Source: Microbacterium amylolyticum
Lineage (GTDB): Bacteria > Actinomycetota > Actinomycetes > Actinomycetales > Microbacteriaceae
Reading direction: 5' to 3'
DNA: 64,000 bases
NCBI RefSeq assembly: GCF_011046975.1
Contig: NZ_CP049253.1
Span: 1,860,001 to 1,924,000 of the forward strand
Position 1 is the stretch's first letter, and every line of letters starts with the position of its first letter. The position numbers were made by a program, and so were the translations under genes. The notes below the pieces were generated by a model. That model did not search any database. It saw only the letters and a list, made by a program, of their open reading frames with translations, and was not told the DNA's origin. Below, one piece after another: positions 1 to 9,663 of this stretch.

Positions 1-1161
1 AGCACGCTCACCCCGAACATCCTCGCCGAGCTCGAAAAGCAGGCGATTGAGTTGCCCTCGTGGGCGTTCGGCAACTCCGGCACGCGTTTCAAGGTGTTCG
101 GCACACCGGGAACGCCCCGCGACCCGTTCGAGAAGGTCTCCGACGCCGCGCAGGTGCACCGTCTGACGGGTCTTGCCCCCACGGTTGCCCTGCACATCCC
201 GTGGGACAAGAGCGACTACGACGCGCTGCGCCAGCACGCCTCAGACGAGGGCGTTGCGCTCGGCACGATCAACTCGAACACCTTCCAGGACGACGATTAC
301 AAATTCGGCGCCCTCACTCACGAGGACGGCCGGATCCGTCAGAAGGCGATCGATCACCACCTCGAGTGCATCGACATCATGCACGCAACGGGATCGCGCG
401 ACCTCAAGATCTGGTTGGCCGAGGGGTCGAACTATCCCGGACAGGCCGATATGCGCGGACGGCAGGACCGCCTGCACGAGTCGCTTCAGACCATCTACGC
501 GCGTCTCGGTGAGGAGCAGCGCCTCGTTCTGGAGTACAAGTTCTTCGAGCCGGCGTTTTATCACACCGACGTTCCCGACTGGGGGACGTCCTACGCGCAG
601 GTGGCGGCGCTTGGCGACAAGGCGCTCGTGTGCCTCGACACGGGGCACCACGCGCCCGGAACGAACATCGAGTTCATCGTGATGCAGTTGCTGCGCCTCG
701 GCAAGCTCGGCTCGTTCGACTTCAACAGCCGCTTCTACGCCGATGACGATCTCATCGTCGGCGCCGCCGACCCGTTCCAGCTGTTCCGGATCGTCTTCGA
801 GGTCGTGCGCGGTGGCGGATTGAACAATCCCGATGTGCAGTTCATGCTCGACCAGTGCCACAACGTCGAGAACAAGATTCTCGGCCAGACGCGGTCCGTG
901 CTGAACGTGCAGGAGATGACGGCGCGCGCGCTGCTCGTCGATACCGACGCCCTGCGCGAGGCGCAGATCTCCGGCGACCCGCTGGCCGCGAACCAGGTGT
1001 TCATGGACGCGTTCTACACCGACGTTCGCCCCGCTCTCGCCGAATGGCGCGAGAGCCGCGGCCTGCCTGCCGACCCCATGCGGGCGTTCGCCGAGTCGGG
1101 ATATCAGCAGAAGATCGAACAGGAGCGCGCGGGCGGCCAGCAGGCCGGCTGGGGCGCGTGA
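1..1161 (+). CDS. rhaI: L-rhamnose isomerase, 5' end outside window
   Basis: Converts L-rhamnose to L-rhamnulose in the cytoplasm, the first step of rhamnose catabolism. The frame is open from base 1, so the N-terminus lies outside the window; 386 residues are visible. It matches the xylose-isomerase-like TIM-barrel type of rhamnose isomerase (Pseudomonas-type RhaI): a Glu in LEYKFFEP, the LDTGHH segment and FDFNSRFYADDD are the expected metal and substrate ligand regions. The next gene starts 18 nt downstream and supplies the aldolase and aldehyde-oxidising steps, and a rhamnulokinase follows, so this is the first visible gene of a rha operon. No regulator is visible in the window. The family call is from recognition of the protein; the operon is inferred from spacing. 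Confidence 0.9.
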   Translation, partial: STLTPNILAELEKQAIELPSWAFGNSGTRFKVFGTPGTPRDPFEKVSDAAQVHRLTGLAPTVALHIPWDKSDYDALRQHASDEGVALGTINSNTFQDDDYKFGALTHEDGRIRQKAIDHHLECIDIMHATGSRDLKIWLAEGSNYPGQADMRGRQDRLHESLQTIYARLGEEQRLVLEYKFFEPAFYHTDVPDWGTSYAQVAALGDKALVCLDTGHHAPGTNIEFIVMQLLRLGKLGSFDFNSRFYADDDLIVGAADPFQLFRIVFEVVRGGGLNNPDVQFMLDQCHNVENKILGQTRSVLNVQEMTARALLVDTDALREAQISGDPLAANQVFMDAFYTDVRPALAEWRESRGLPADPMRAFAESGYQQKIEQERAGGQQAGWGA

Positions 1162-1178
1162 AAACGGAAAGCACGCCA

Positions 1179-3215
1179 ATGACGAACCAGACTGTCGCAG
1201 ACCTGCTTGAGCGCTCGAACCGGCTCGGCTCCGATCCGCAGAACACCAACTACGCCGGCGGCAACACCTCTGCCAAGGGCACGGCAACCGACCCTGTCAC
1301 GGGGGAACCGGTTGAGCTGCTCTGGGTGAAGGGGTCCGGGGGCGACCTCGGAACGCTCACGGAGGCTGGCCTCGCCGCCCTGCGCCTGGACCGCATGCGG
1401 GCACTCGTCAACGTCTACCCCGGTGTGGACCGTGAGGACGAGATGGTGGCGGCGTTCGACTACTGCCTGCACGGCAAAGGCGGAGCCGCGCCGTCGATCG
1501 ACACGGCGATGCACGGTCTCGTCGACGCGGCCCATGTCGACCACTTGCACCCGGACAGCGGTATCGCGATCGCTACGGCCGCCGACGGCGAGGCGCTCAC
1601 GAAGAAAATCTTCGGCGACAAGGTGGTGTGGGTGCCGTGGCGCCGCCCCGGATTCCAGCTGGGTCTCGACATCGCCCAGATCAAGGCGGCCCATCCGCAG
1701 GCGATCGGCACGATCCTGGGCGGCCACGGAATCACCGCGTGGGGAGACACGAGTGAGGAGAGCGAGAAGAACTCGCTCTGGATCATCGAAACCGCGCAGG
1801 CGTACATCGACGCCAACGGCACGCCCGAGCCCTTCGGCGGCGTTCGCGCCGGCTACGCGGCGCTCCCCGAGGGGGAACGCCGCGCCAAGGCAGCCGCGCT
1901 CGCCGCAACCATCCGCGGGATCGCGTCACATGATGCTCCGATGGTGGGGCACTTCACTGACGCCGCCGTTGTCACCGATTTTCTCGCTTCCGAGCGCGCT
2001 CCGGAGCTGGCGGCGCTCGGCACCAGCTGCCCCGACCACTTCCTGCGCACCAAGGTGAAGCCCCTGATCCTCGACCTGCCGGCGAATGCCTCCACGGAGG
2101 AGTCGATTGCGCGCCTGAAGGAACTGCACGAGCAGTACCGTGCCGACTACGCGGCGTACTACGACCGCTTCGCCACCGATGATTCTCCCGCCATGCGCGG
2201 CGCGGACCCCCTGATCGTTCTCGTGCCGGGCGTTGGCATGTTCAGCTACGGAAAGAACAAGCAGACCGCACGCGTTGCGGGCGAGTTCTACGTCAACGCG
2301 ATCAACGTGATGCGCGGCGCCGAGTCGCTGTCGACCTACGCGCCCATCTCCGACGAGGAGAAGTTCCGCATCGAGTACTGGGCGCTTGAAGAGGCCAAGC
2401 TGCAACGCATGCCGAAGCCGAAGACCCACCAGGGGCGCATCGCGTTCGTGACCGGGGCGGCCTCAGGAATCGGCAAGGCGATCGCCACGCGGCTTGCGGC
2501 CGAGGGCGCCTGTGTTGTGATCGCCGACCTGGACCTCGAGAAGGCTCGCGCGGCAGCGGCAGAATTGGGCGGAACCGACGTGGCAATCGGCGTTGCGGCG
2601 AACGTTGCCGACGAATCGGCCGTGCAGGCGGCGATCGACGAGGCGCTCTTGGCATTCGGCGGTGTGGACCTCGTTGTCAATAACGCCGGCCTGTCGCTGT
2701 CGAAGTCGCTGCTGGAGACCACTGAGAAAGACTGGGATCTGCAGCACGACGTCATGGCGAAGGGATCGTTCCTCGTTTCGAAGGCGGCGGCGCGTCCGCT
2801 GATGGACCAGGGACTCGGCGGCGACATCATCTACATCTCGTCGAAGAACTCCGTTTTCGCCGGCCCGAACAACATCGCTTACTCCGCTACGAAGGCGGAT
2901 CAGGCCCACCAGGTGCGTCTGCTCGCGGTGGAGCTCGGCGAACACGGTGTGCGGGTCAACGGCATCAACCCCGATGGCGTTGTGCGCGGCTCCGGCATCT
3001 TCTCCTCCGGGTGGGGCGCCAACCGCGCCGCCACATACGGCGTTGCGGAGGAGGACCTCGGCCAGTTCTACGCCAACCGGACCATTCTCAAGCGTGAGGT
3101 CGTTCCCGAGAACGTCGCGGACGCCGTGTACGTGCTCACGGGGCCCGAGCTCAGCCGGACGACGGGCCTGCACATTCCCGTCGACTCGGGCGTCGCACAG
3201 GCGTTTGTGCGCTAG
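1179..3215 (+). CDS. rhaD: Bifunctional rhamnulose-1-phosphate aldolase / short-chain dehydrogenase
   Basis: Fusion of 678 residues. The N-terminal class II aldolase domain (about 20-390) should cleave rhamnulose-1-phosphate to DHAP and L-lactaldehyde; it shows GGNTSAKG and the metal-binding histidines of HVDHLHPD and GGHGI. The C-terminal short-chain dehydrogenase domain (from about residue 418) has the TGAASGIG cofactor loop, VNNAG and the catalytic YxxxK (YSATK near residue 568), and is expected to oxidise lactaldehyde. The start chosen is the ATG at 1179, 18 nt after rhaI; the frame stays open further upstream but only as an out-of-frame shadow of rhaI. The length and domain order match the RhaE/W-type fusion known from actinobacteria, Bacillus and rhizobia. 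Confidence 0.92.
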   Translation: MTNQTVADLLERSNRLGSDPQNTNYAGGNTSAKGTATDPVTGEPVELLWVKGSGGDLGTLTEAGLAALRLDRMRALVNVYPGVDREDEMVAAFDYCLHGKGGAAPSIDTAMHGLVDAAHVDHLHPDSGIAIATAADGEALTKKIFGDKVVWVPWRRPGFQLGLDIAQIKAAHPQAIGTILGGHGITAWGDTSEESEKNSLWIIETAQAYIDANGTPEPFGGVRAGYAALPEGERRAKAAALAATIRGIASHDAPMVGHFTDAAVVTDFLASERAPELAALGTSCPDHFLRTKVKPLILDLPANASTEESIARLKELHEQYRADYAAYYDRFATDDSPAMRGADPLIVLVPGVGMFSYGKNKQTARVAGEFYVNAINVMRGAESLSTYAPISDEEKFRIEYWALEEAKLQRMPKPKTHQGRIAFVTGAASGIGKAIATRLAAEGACVVIADLDLEKARAAAAELGGTDVAIGVAANVADESAVQAAIDEALLAFGGVDLVVNNAGLSLSKSLLETTEKDWDLQHDVMAKGSFLVSKAAARPLMDQGLGGDIIYISSKNSVFAGPNNIAYSATKADQAHQVRLLAVELGEHGVRVNGINPDGVVRGSGIFSSGWGANRAATYGVAEEDLGQFYANRTILKREVVPENVADAVYVLTGPELSRTTGLHIPVDSGVAQAFVR

Positions 3216-3242
3216 CGCGCGCATGTCGGTGAGGGAAGCACG

Positions 3243-4664
3243 ATGAGACCAGGAACTGTCGCCGCCGTCGATCTCGGCGCAACGAGCGGCCGCGTGATCG
3301 TCGGCCGGTTCGGCGACGGCGAACTCGCGATGGAAACGGTGGGGCGGTTCCCCAACACCCCTCTCCGCACGCCCAGCGGGCTGCTGTGGGACATCGCCTC
3401 GCTGTACCGCGGCGCTCATGACGGGCTGGCGCACGCCTTCCGGTCTGCGCCCGAGATCGCCTCGATCGGCGTGGATTCGTGGGCGGTGGACTATGCACTG
3501 CTTCGCGGTAACCGCATGGTCGGAACGCCGTTCCACTACCGCGATGAACGAACGGAACGCGGCGTCCGGTCTGTTCATGAGCACACACCCTTCGCGGAGC
3601 TGTATCGCCGCAACGGTTTGCAGTTCCTCCCGTTCAACACTCTCTATCAGCTTGTCTGCGACGAACAGGACGGGTTCCTGTCGCTGGCGGACCGCCTGCT
3701 GCTCATCCCGGATCTGTTGGGCTGGATGCTTACGGGGGAGTCCGTTGCCGAACGAACCAACGCCTCGACGACGGGCCTGCTGAACGTGAGCACTGGGGAG
3801 TGGGACGAGGCTCTCGCATCGCGCATCGGTGTGCCGCGAACGCTCCTCCCGACGCTTATCGACCCGGGAAACGAGGTTGGCGGGCTGCTGCCACACGTGG
3901 CGAACGAGCTGGGCGGTTCCGCCCCCGTCGTCGCTGTCGGATCGCACGACACGGCCTCGGCGATCGTTGCCGTGCCCATGCGATCGGATCGCGCGGCGTA
4001 CATATCGTGCGGAACGTGGGGTCTTGTCGGCGTGGAAACCGACGCGCCGGTTCTCACCGACGCCGCCCGCGATGCAAACTTCACCAATGAGGGCGGCGTC
4101 GACGGGCGCACGCGATTCCTGCACAACGTGATGGGCCTGTGGCTGCTCAGCGAATCGATTCGCGAGTGGGAACGTGAGCCCGGCGCCGCAACGATCAACC
4201 TGCCGGAACTGCTGGGCCAGGCCGCGCGGGTGGGCGGACCGGTCGGGATCTTCGATGCGAACGATCCTGTCTTCCTCGCGCCGGGCGACATGCCGAAACG
4301 GATCGCGACGTGGCTGCGCGAGCACGACCAGCCCGTTCCGCGCACGCGCGCCGAGTTCGCGCGGAGCATCGTCGCGTCACTGGCCGATGCGTTCGCTGGC
4401 GCGGTGCGAACGGCGTCGGAGCTGTCGGGGGTTCCCGTCGAGACGATCCACATTGTCGGCGGCGGCGCGTTGAACGAGCTGCTGTGCCAGTTGACGGCCG
4501 ACCGTGCGGGCGTTCCCGTTGAGGCAGGGCCCGTCGAGGCCACGGCAACGGGCAATCTGCTGGTGCAGGCGCGCACGGCTGGCCTCGTGTCCGGCGACCT
4601 CGAGGCGCTCCGCGACATCGTCGCGCGCGGCGTCGACGTCAGGCGGTACCGTCCGCGCTCCTGA
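3243..4664 (+). CDS. rhaB: Rhamnulokinase
   Basis: FGGY-family sugar kinase of 473 residues that phosphorylates L-rhamnulose, between isomerisation and aldol cleavage. Seen: the N-terminal phosphate loop VAAVDLGATSGRV, the SWAVDYALL segment with the catalytic Asp region, and the C-terminal IHIVGGGALNELLCQ adenosine motif typical of the family. The start is ATG 3243, preceded by a GAGGGAAG ribosome-binding site. It is the last gene of the rha operon: a strong hairpin follows 12 nt after the stop. Confidence 0.92.
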   Translation: MRPGTVAAVDLGATSGRVIVGRFGDGELAMETVGRFPNTPLRTPSGLLWDIASLYRGAHDGLAHAFRSAPEIASIGVDSWAVDYALLRGNRMVGTPFHYRDERTERGVRSVHEHTPFAELYRRNGLQFLPFNTLYQLVCDEQDGFLSLADRLLLIPDLLGWMLTGESVAERTNASTTGLLNVSTGEWDEALASRIGVPRTLLPTLIDPGNEVGGLLPHVANELGGSAPVVAVGSHDTASAIVAVPMRSDRAAYISCGTWGLVGVETDAPVLTDAARDANFTNEGGVDGRTRFLHNVMGLWLLSESIREWEREPGAATINLPELLGQAARVGGPVGIFDANDPVFLAPGDMPKRIATWLREHDQPVPRTRAEFARSIVASLADAFAGAVRTASELSGVPVETIHIVGGGALNELLCQLTADRAGVPVEAGPVEATATGNLLVQARTAGLVSGDLEALRDIVARGVDVRRYRPRS

Positions 4665-4676
4665 CGCATCTGAGCT

Positions 4677-4713
4677 GGCGCCGCACCCTGCCGATCCGGG
4701 GTGCGGCGCCTTT
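4677..4713 (+). terminator. Rho-independent terminator after rha operon
   Basis: A perfect 12-bp stem (4677-4688 with 4699-4710), GC-rich, 10-nt loop, followed by a short TTT. It sits just after the rhaB stop and separates the rha genes from the transporter downstream. Confidence 0.7.
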
Positions 4714-4813
4714 GTGCGAAGCGCGTGTTTGGCCTGGTGCTTTGTCGGCGGCGGCGACTAGCGTCGATATATGCGGGCCGCCCCCGCCACGATTCATAAA
4801 GGAGAAGGTCCGC

Positions 4814-6199
4814 GTGACATCCGAGGAACGCCCTGAGCCCCACCGCATGACCGGCGCCATTCCGACGGTCTCTGGCGGCATGATGCCGACAACGTCGACG
4901 GGGCTGATTGCCGTTCCCACGGGTGCCATCACGGTTCCTCGCCCCGTCAGCAGCGCAACGGGTGAGATCTCGATCGTCCAGAAGGGTGATCAGCTCTCTC
5001 GAACGCGCCTGTTCTGGTACGTGCTTCTTCTCGGGGCGCTCACAGCCCTCGGCCCCTTCACCGTCGATCTGTACCTGCCGGCTTTCCCCCTTCTGGAGCG
5101 CGATTTCTCGGCGACGGCGGCCGCCATTCAGCTCACGCTGACGGGAACGATGCTCGGGTTCGCGATCGGTCAGCTGATCGTGGGCCCTCTGAGCGATGCC
5201 GTCGGACGTCGTGTGCCGCTTCTCGTTGCCACATCGCTGCACCTTCTGGCCAGCGTTGCGGCGGCGTTTGCGCCCAACCTGGAATCGCTCAGTGTGATGC
5301 GCGTGCTCATGGGCATTGGCGCTGCCGGGGGTGGCGTCGTCGCGATGGCGATGGTGCGCGACCTCTTCGGCGGCAGGCGGCTGGTCATCATGCTCTCCCG
5401 CCTGGCCCTTGTCACGGGTGTTGCGCCGGTGATCGCGCCCCTCATCGGGTCGATGCTGCTCGAAGTGATGGAGTGGCGCGGGATCTTCATCGTCCTCGCC
5501 TGCTACGGCGTCGTGATCCTTATCTTTGCGACGCTCGCGTTGCCCGAGACGCGCCCCAAACATGAGCGCGTTCGTGCGCAGAACATCTCGGTGGCGCATC
5601 GATATCGCATCGTCTTTTCCGACCGTGTGTACGTCGGCGCGCTCGTGATCGGCGCGATGACGTTCTCGGGACTGTTCTCTTATCTGTCGGCGTCGTCGTT
5701 CCTGTTCCAGACCACCTACGGGCTGTCGACCATGCAGTACGGTCTCGTCTTTGCCGTGAACTCGGTGGGCCTGATCATCGGAAACCAGATTGCGGCGCGG
5801 CTCGCGGCGCGCTACGGGCCGCAGTGGGTGCTGGCCGGTTCGACAACGGGCCTGCTGCTGGCGGCCATTGCGATTCCCGTTTCGGCGCACTTTTCCGACA
5901 GCGTGTGGGCCGTGATCGTTCCGCTGTTCTTCTTCATGTCGGCCTGTGGTTTCACGTTCCCGTGTGCGCAGGTGCTGGCGCTCGACCGTCACCCTGAGGC
6001 GGCGGGAACCGCGGCATCGGTTATCGGTGCAGCCAACAACGGCATGGCCGGCGTGATCTCACCTTTGGTCGGAGCGCACTCGGCCGGCTCCGTGATCACG
6101 GCAGGCTCGATGGCGTCGATCATGATCGGGTGCTCCGTGCTCGGAATTGCCGCGCTGTGGCTGATCGTCCGGCCCCGCACGCTGGGGCAGCTCTCCTAG
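4814..6199 (+). CDS. Bcr/CflA-family MFS drug efflux transporter
   Basis: Major facilitator with about twelve membrane segments; 461 residues from the GTG at 4814, which has a good AAAGGAGAAGG site 5-15 nt upstream. The first transmembrane segment carries DLYLPAFPLL, a signature of the Bcr/CflA drug:H+ antiporter branch, and GPLSDAVGRR is the MFS loop 2-3 motif. The N-terminal extension of about 60 residues is Thr/Val-rich and probably cytoplasmic. The stop codon overlaps that of the converging lipase gene (CTAG shared), so the two transcripts meet tail to tail without a separate terminator. The substrate is not predictable. Confidence 0.85.
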   Translation: MTSEERPEPHRMTGAIPTVSGGMMPTTSTGLIAVPTGAITVPRPVSSATGEISIVQKGDQLSRTRLFWYVLLLGALTALGPFTVDLYLPAFPLLERDFSATAAAIQLTLTGTMLGFAIGQLIVGPLSDAVGRRVPLLVATSLHLLASVAAAFAPNLESLSVMRVLMGIGAAGGGVVAMAMVRDLFGGRRLVIMLSRLALVTGVAPVIAPLIGSMLLEVMEWRGIFIVLACYGVVILIFATLALPETRPKHERVRAQNISVAHRYRIVFSDRVYVGALVIGAMTFSGLFSYLSASSFLFQTTYGLSTMQYGLVFAVNSVGLIIGNQIAARLAARYGPQWVLAGSTTGLLLAAIAIPVSAHFSDSVWAVIVPLFFFMSACGFTFPCAQVLALDRHPEAAGTAASVIGAANNGMAGVISPLVGAHSAGSVITAGSMASIMIGCSVLGIAALWLIVRPRTLGQLS

Positions 6200-7041
6200 A
6201 AGCGCTGACCCAGCCACCCCAGCAGGTCGGCGCGCACCTGTTCCTGTTGGAATCCGTTCAGGATCTCGTGGCGTCCGTCGTAGACGTGTGTTGTCACGTC
6301 GGAGAAGCCTGACCGCTTCCGGTAGGCGTCAGCAAGCCGGTGTACCGAGACGGGGCCGCCAACGGGATCATCACGTCCGACCATCAGCAGAATCGGAACG
6401 TCGATGCCGGCCATTTCGCGGAGCCCTCGGGCGGGACGGCCGTAGATGCGCAGTCCGCTGGCGGGGCCTAATGCTATCGCGAGGGGCATCTGCGACGCGA
6501 GCGGGTCTTCGAGCGCAGCGATCTGCACGTCGACGTCCTCGCTGATCCACTCGTTTCCTCGAGCATCCGGAGTGTTCCAGCGGGCGTTGAGGGGCGTTGC
6601 CGTGAGCGATCCTGGCCAGCGCAGCGCCGTGCCGACAAGAACGGCGGCGTCGTATGCGCCGGGGTGAGAATTGAGGAGGATCTGGGCAAGGAACGATCCC
6701 CATGAGTGCGCGATGAGAACGAGCGGAAGTTCAGGATGCTCGTCCCGCGCGATCTGCGTGAGCTGCCAAATGGCGTCCTCCGCTCCGCGGTGGCCACCGG
6801 GGCCCAGGCGGAAAGCGCGGTCGACGGTGCCGTACTGCTTCATGCCGGTGCGGCCGTGGCCGCGGTGGTCGTCGGCGTAGACAATCCAGCCGTTCGCTGT
6901 GAGCTCATCGATCAGTGCGCGGTAGCGGCCGGCGTGTTCGCCAACGCCGTGCAGAATCTGGGCGATGCCGCGCGGGGAGCCCGCCGGTTCGTAGCGGTCG
7001 TAGAAGATCGTGACGCCGTGGCGATCGATGAACTCGGGCAT
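6196..7041 (-). CDS. Alpha/beta-hydrolase, monoacylglycerol-lipase-like
   Basis: 281 residues. Oxyanion segment LHGVGEHAGRY, nucleophile elbow AHSWG (Ser near residue 113; the first Gly of GxSxG is Ala here), a late Asp in GRDDP and the catalytic His in YDGRHE give the full triad of the Hydrolase_4 / monoacylglycerol lipase family. No signal peptide, so probably cytoplasmic. The promoter region carries a decayed copy of the MarR-gene operator region found at 9631-9700. Converges with the transporter at 4814-6199. Confidence 0.85.
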   Translation of the reverse strand: MPEFIDRHGVTIFYDRYEPAGSPRGIAQILHGVGEHAGRYRALIDELTANGWIVYADDHRGHGRTGMKQYGTVDRAFRLGPGGHRGAEDAIWQLTQIARDEHPELPLVLIAHSWGSFLAQILLNSHPGAYDAAVLVGTALRWPGSLTATPLNARWNTPDARGNEWISEDVDVQIAALEDPLASQMPLAIALGPASGLRIYGRPARGLREMAGIDVPILLMVGRDDPVGGPVSVHRLADAYRKRSGFSDVTTHVYDGRHEILNGFQQEQVRADLLGWLGQRF

Positions 7042-7052
7042 GCGGCCAGCAT

Positions 7053-7123
7053 ACGGATTCTCAGCCGCTGTCGAAGGTCGTGGTCACGCTGACTCGTAGC
7101 GTGGTTCATGAAACCGCATCTCT
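7053..7123. repeat. Degraded duplicate of the marR promoter/operator region
   Basis: This stretch aligns with one single-base gap to 9631-9701. The first 13 bases are identical, the core of the second copy's palindrome is recognisable (GCTGACTCGTAGCGT here against GCTAACTCTTAGCAT there), and GCATCTC is shared at the far end. The ATG at 7109, equivalent to the marR start, opens only five codons before a stop. It therefore looks like a relic of a second MarR gene start, or a transplanted operator upstream of the lipase gene. Confidence 0.6.
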
Positions 7124-7191
7124 GAAGACAGGCGTGATGAGTAACGTCCTGACCGTGCTTGCGTTTCCTTCGCGCGGCGCGTTCCGGCGAC

Positions 7192-8304
7192 TTACGCAGT
7201 GCTGAAGTCGTGGCCAGGGACGAAGAAACAGCCCGACGCATCCGTCACGGTATGGCGGATGAGGTCGTCCGCTTCGTCCAGCCGCCGCTGTGTGAGGGTG
7301 AACGTGTGCGGGTCTGCCATAAACGCCACGAAGATCAGTCCGGCACCCGTGGGCGGATCGAAGCCGTAGCTACGCCGGAGCATGAGGCCGCGGCCGATGT
7401 TGGCCGGATGGGCACGCCGCGCGTGACTGTGGACGGGCGTTGCGAGCGTTCCATCCGGCGCTTTGGCGAGCAGGTCCACATCGTCCATCGTGTCCCCGCC
7501 CGACAACGGTGCGCCCGTGTCGCGGCGTCGCCCGATGGCATGTTCCTGCTGCGCGGTGGACAGCGCGAGAAAGTCGGTCGCGATGAACATCCGTCGCACC
7601 ACCATGAACGTGTCGCCACGATCCGGATCGGTCCACACTCCTGCGTTCTGTTCTTCGCGGGTGCGGGGGTTGACGATGCCGTCGACGAATCCGATCGGGG
7701 TGCGTGCGGTTCCCTCCGGCGTCGGCGCGTCGCGGTACCCGCGCTCTGACCACAGCGGACGTGCGCCAGCGCCGAGTGCCTGGCCGAGACTGGCCGCCAC
7801 GTCAATGACAGCGGCAGCGGTTTCCGCGCATACCTGGAGGAGCAGATCGCCTCCGCGAACGATGTCATCGACGTCGTTCGCGAATGCCGGAAGGTCGTCG
7901 TGTGCGCACCTGTCGGGCCAGATTTGGCGGGCGCGTTCGATCCCGAACCCGGCAGTGACGGTCAGGGCGCCGGAATCGTCTGGGACGTCGGGTGTGGCCT
8001 CAATTGCTGTTCGTGCCGCCGCAACAAGCTCATCGTCGCTGGCGTTGGCGAAGGAATATGCCGTCACGAGTACATACCGTTGTGGAACGGCTGGGACGGT
8101 AATACCCGGGAGGAGAGGCCCGGCGGGCGCGGGCGTCGCCTCGGCCGCACTCACATCGGGAGAACCGCCGGGAGTGGCGCCACGCGCAACCCACCCGATC
8201 GCGCCCGCAACCGCCGCAGTGCCCGCCGCGACGAAGAGGTCACGGCGCTGAACACCGACTCTGCTCTCGGGGGCGTCAGGTCCGTTGCCCTCCGCGGGGC
8301 TCAC
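7192..8304 (-). CDS. DyP-type heme peroxidase, Tat-exported
   Basis: 370 residues. The N-terminus has a twin-arginine signal (QRRDLFVAA followed by an Ala/Gly-rich hydrophobic stretch), so it should be folded with heme in the cytoplasm and exported. The hallmark GxxDG motif of dye-decolourising peroxidases is visible as GFVDG, with the proximal-His region in the second half. GTG start overlapping the stop of the upstream beta-helix lipoprotein gene by 4 nt (GTGA), so the two are translationally coupled. Could also act as EfeB-like deferrochelatase, but no EfeU or EfeO is nearby. Family confident, substrate unknown. Confidence 0.88.
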   Translation of the reverse strand: MSPAEGNGPDAPESRVGVQRRDLFVAAGTAAVAGAIGWVARGATPGGSPDVSAAEATPAPAGPLLPGITVPAVPQRYVLVTAYSFANASDDELVAAARTAIEATPDVPDDSGALTVTAGFGIERARQIWPDRCAHDDLPAFANDVDDIVRGGDLLLQVCAETAAAVIDVAASLGQALGAGARPLWSERGYRDAPTPEGTARTPIGFVDGIVNPRTREEQNAGVWTDPDRGDTFMVVRRMFIATDFLALSTAQQEHAIGRRRDTGAPLSGGDTMDDVDLLAKAPDGTLATPVHSHARRAHPANIGRGLMLRRSYGFDPPTGAGLIFVAFMADPHTFTLTQRRLDEADDLIRHTVTDASGCFFVPGHDFSTA

Positions 8305-9590
8305 CGTGCGCCCTCGGTCAGGAAGTTGTCGGCGGGAACGTCCACGGAATCCAGGTCGGGGAACGAGATGTGGTCTGGCAACTGCGTGGGCTCCGTTCCG
8401 GCCGCGCCGGCGTCGGGTTGGGGTCCGGGGAGTTCCACCTGCGAGAACGCAACGCCCTGCGGAGCATCCGGCTGGGTAAACGAGCCGACGGGTGTGGGGG
8501 CGCCGCAGTCGGCGTCCGCCAGGCCGGCAGGCTCGGTGACCACGTTCGTGTCCAGGTCGAAGCAGTTCGCTCCATCGCCGATTGCCGGCGTGTAGGCCAC
8601 ATCAATTCCGTTGCCGCCGAACACCCCACCGGAGAGGACGTTGTCATACGGGGCGAAGTCTTCTGACGAGGAAATCCACACGCCGACGTTGTCGTTCCCG
8701 GTGATCCGGTTGCGCGACACATCCGCATCGATCGTTCCGGACAATCCCACACCGATTCCGAACGCTCCGCCGGCCTGTACCGGAGTCTCCCGCTCGTTGT
8801 TGTCGGAGATGACGTTGCCGATGATCCGCACGCCGCGGCTCGGCCCGTGCGCCTCGAGATAGTTGCTGAGAACGCTCACCCCGATGCGGTTGTTCGTGAT
8901 CTGGTTCCCTGTGATCACAACGCTGTTCGATGCGTTCGCCAGTTCGATGCCGACAGCATTGCGCTCAACGATGTTCCCCTCCACAAGGGCGTTGCACGTG
9001 TCGCACTGCCCGACATAGATCCCCGAGTCGGAACCACCGGTGGCGACGTTGTTTCGGATCACGCCCTCTGTGCGGTTGAAAGCGTAGATGCCATAGAGGC
9101 CGTTGTTGGACGAGGTGACGTTCTGCACGAGGTAGCCGGGAACAAGGTCCGGAGCGTCTTCCGGCACGTATCCGTCGGGGCCGCGAGCGATTCCGGCGCC
9201 GGTGTCATCGGTCAAGCCCGTGATCAGAACACCGTTTTGGAGGTAGTTCCGCACGGTGAGGTTTTCTACAGTGACGCGTTCGCCGGTCGCAATAACACCG
9301 CTGGACAGCGCCAGGTCTCCGTCGAGGATCACCTCGTTGCGGTCTTCGCCGCGGATCGTGACATCGGACCCGCGCACCTCGATCGTCTCGTTGTATGTTC
9401 CGGGCGCGATGAGGATGACGCCGCCATCAGCGACGAGTGCTCCCGCGTCGGTCAGACTCGCGTCCGCCGGGACGCGCACCACGTCTTGGGTCTGTCCGTC
9501 ACTCCCGCCAGAGCACGCGGACAACGCCGCTGCGAGGAGGACAACACTCGCGCCCGCGATCATTCTCATGCCCTGCATACGATTCGCCAT
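8301..9590 (-). CDS. Right-handed parallel beta-helix lipoprotein
   Basis: 429 residues from ATG 9590, which has a GGAGGC ribosome-binding site. The N-terminus is a lipoprotein signal ending in the lipobox LSAC, so the protein should be anchored outside the membrane. The body is a repeated Asn/Val/Gly pattern (NNxxGIY, ITGNQITNNRIGV, ISDNN, ITGNDNVGVWIS) typical of PbH1/NosD-type parallel beta-helices. Such folds bind or cleave polysaccharides, but no catalytic signature is evident. It is coupled to the DyP peroxidase gene by a 4-nt overlap, implying a shared extracytoplasmic role. Transcribed divergently from marR. Confidence 0.8.
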   Translation of the reverse strand: MANRMQGMRMIAGASVVLLAAALSACSGGSDGQTQDVVRVPADASLTDAGALVADGGVILIAPGTYNETIEVRGSDVTIRGEDRNEVILDGDLALSSGVIATGERVTVENLTVRNYLQNGVLITGLTDDTGAGIARGPDGYVPEDAPDLVPGYLVQNVTSSNNGLYGIYAFNRTEGVIRNNVATGGSDSGIYVGQCDTCNALVEGNIVERNAVGIELANASNSVVITGNQITNNRIGVSVLSNYLEAHGPSRGVRIIGNVISDNNERETPVQAGGAFGIGVGLSGTIDADVSRNRITGNDNVGVWISSSEDFAPYDNVLSGGVFGGNGIDVAYTPAIGDGANCFDLDTNVVTEPAGLADADCGAPTPVGSFTQPDAPQGVAFSQVELPGPQPDAGAAGTEPTQLPDHISFPDLDSVDVPADNFLTEGAR

Positions 9591-9663
9591 AGAAGCCTCC
9601 TCGGGCATTATTCCGCACGCGGCTGGGCCACGGATTCTCAGCCACCGTCGAAGATCGTTAGTT

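Noticed and set aside
2463..4325. Long minus-strand open frame opposite the rha genes
   Set aside because: High-GC shadow of the plus-strand genes, with Arg/Val/His-rich composition and no recognisable domain.
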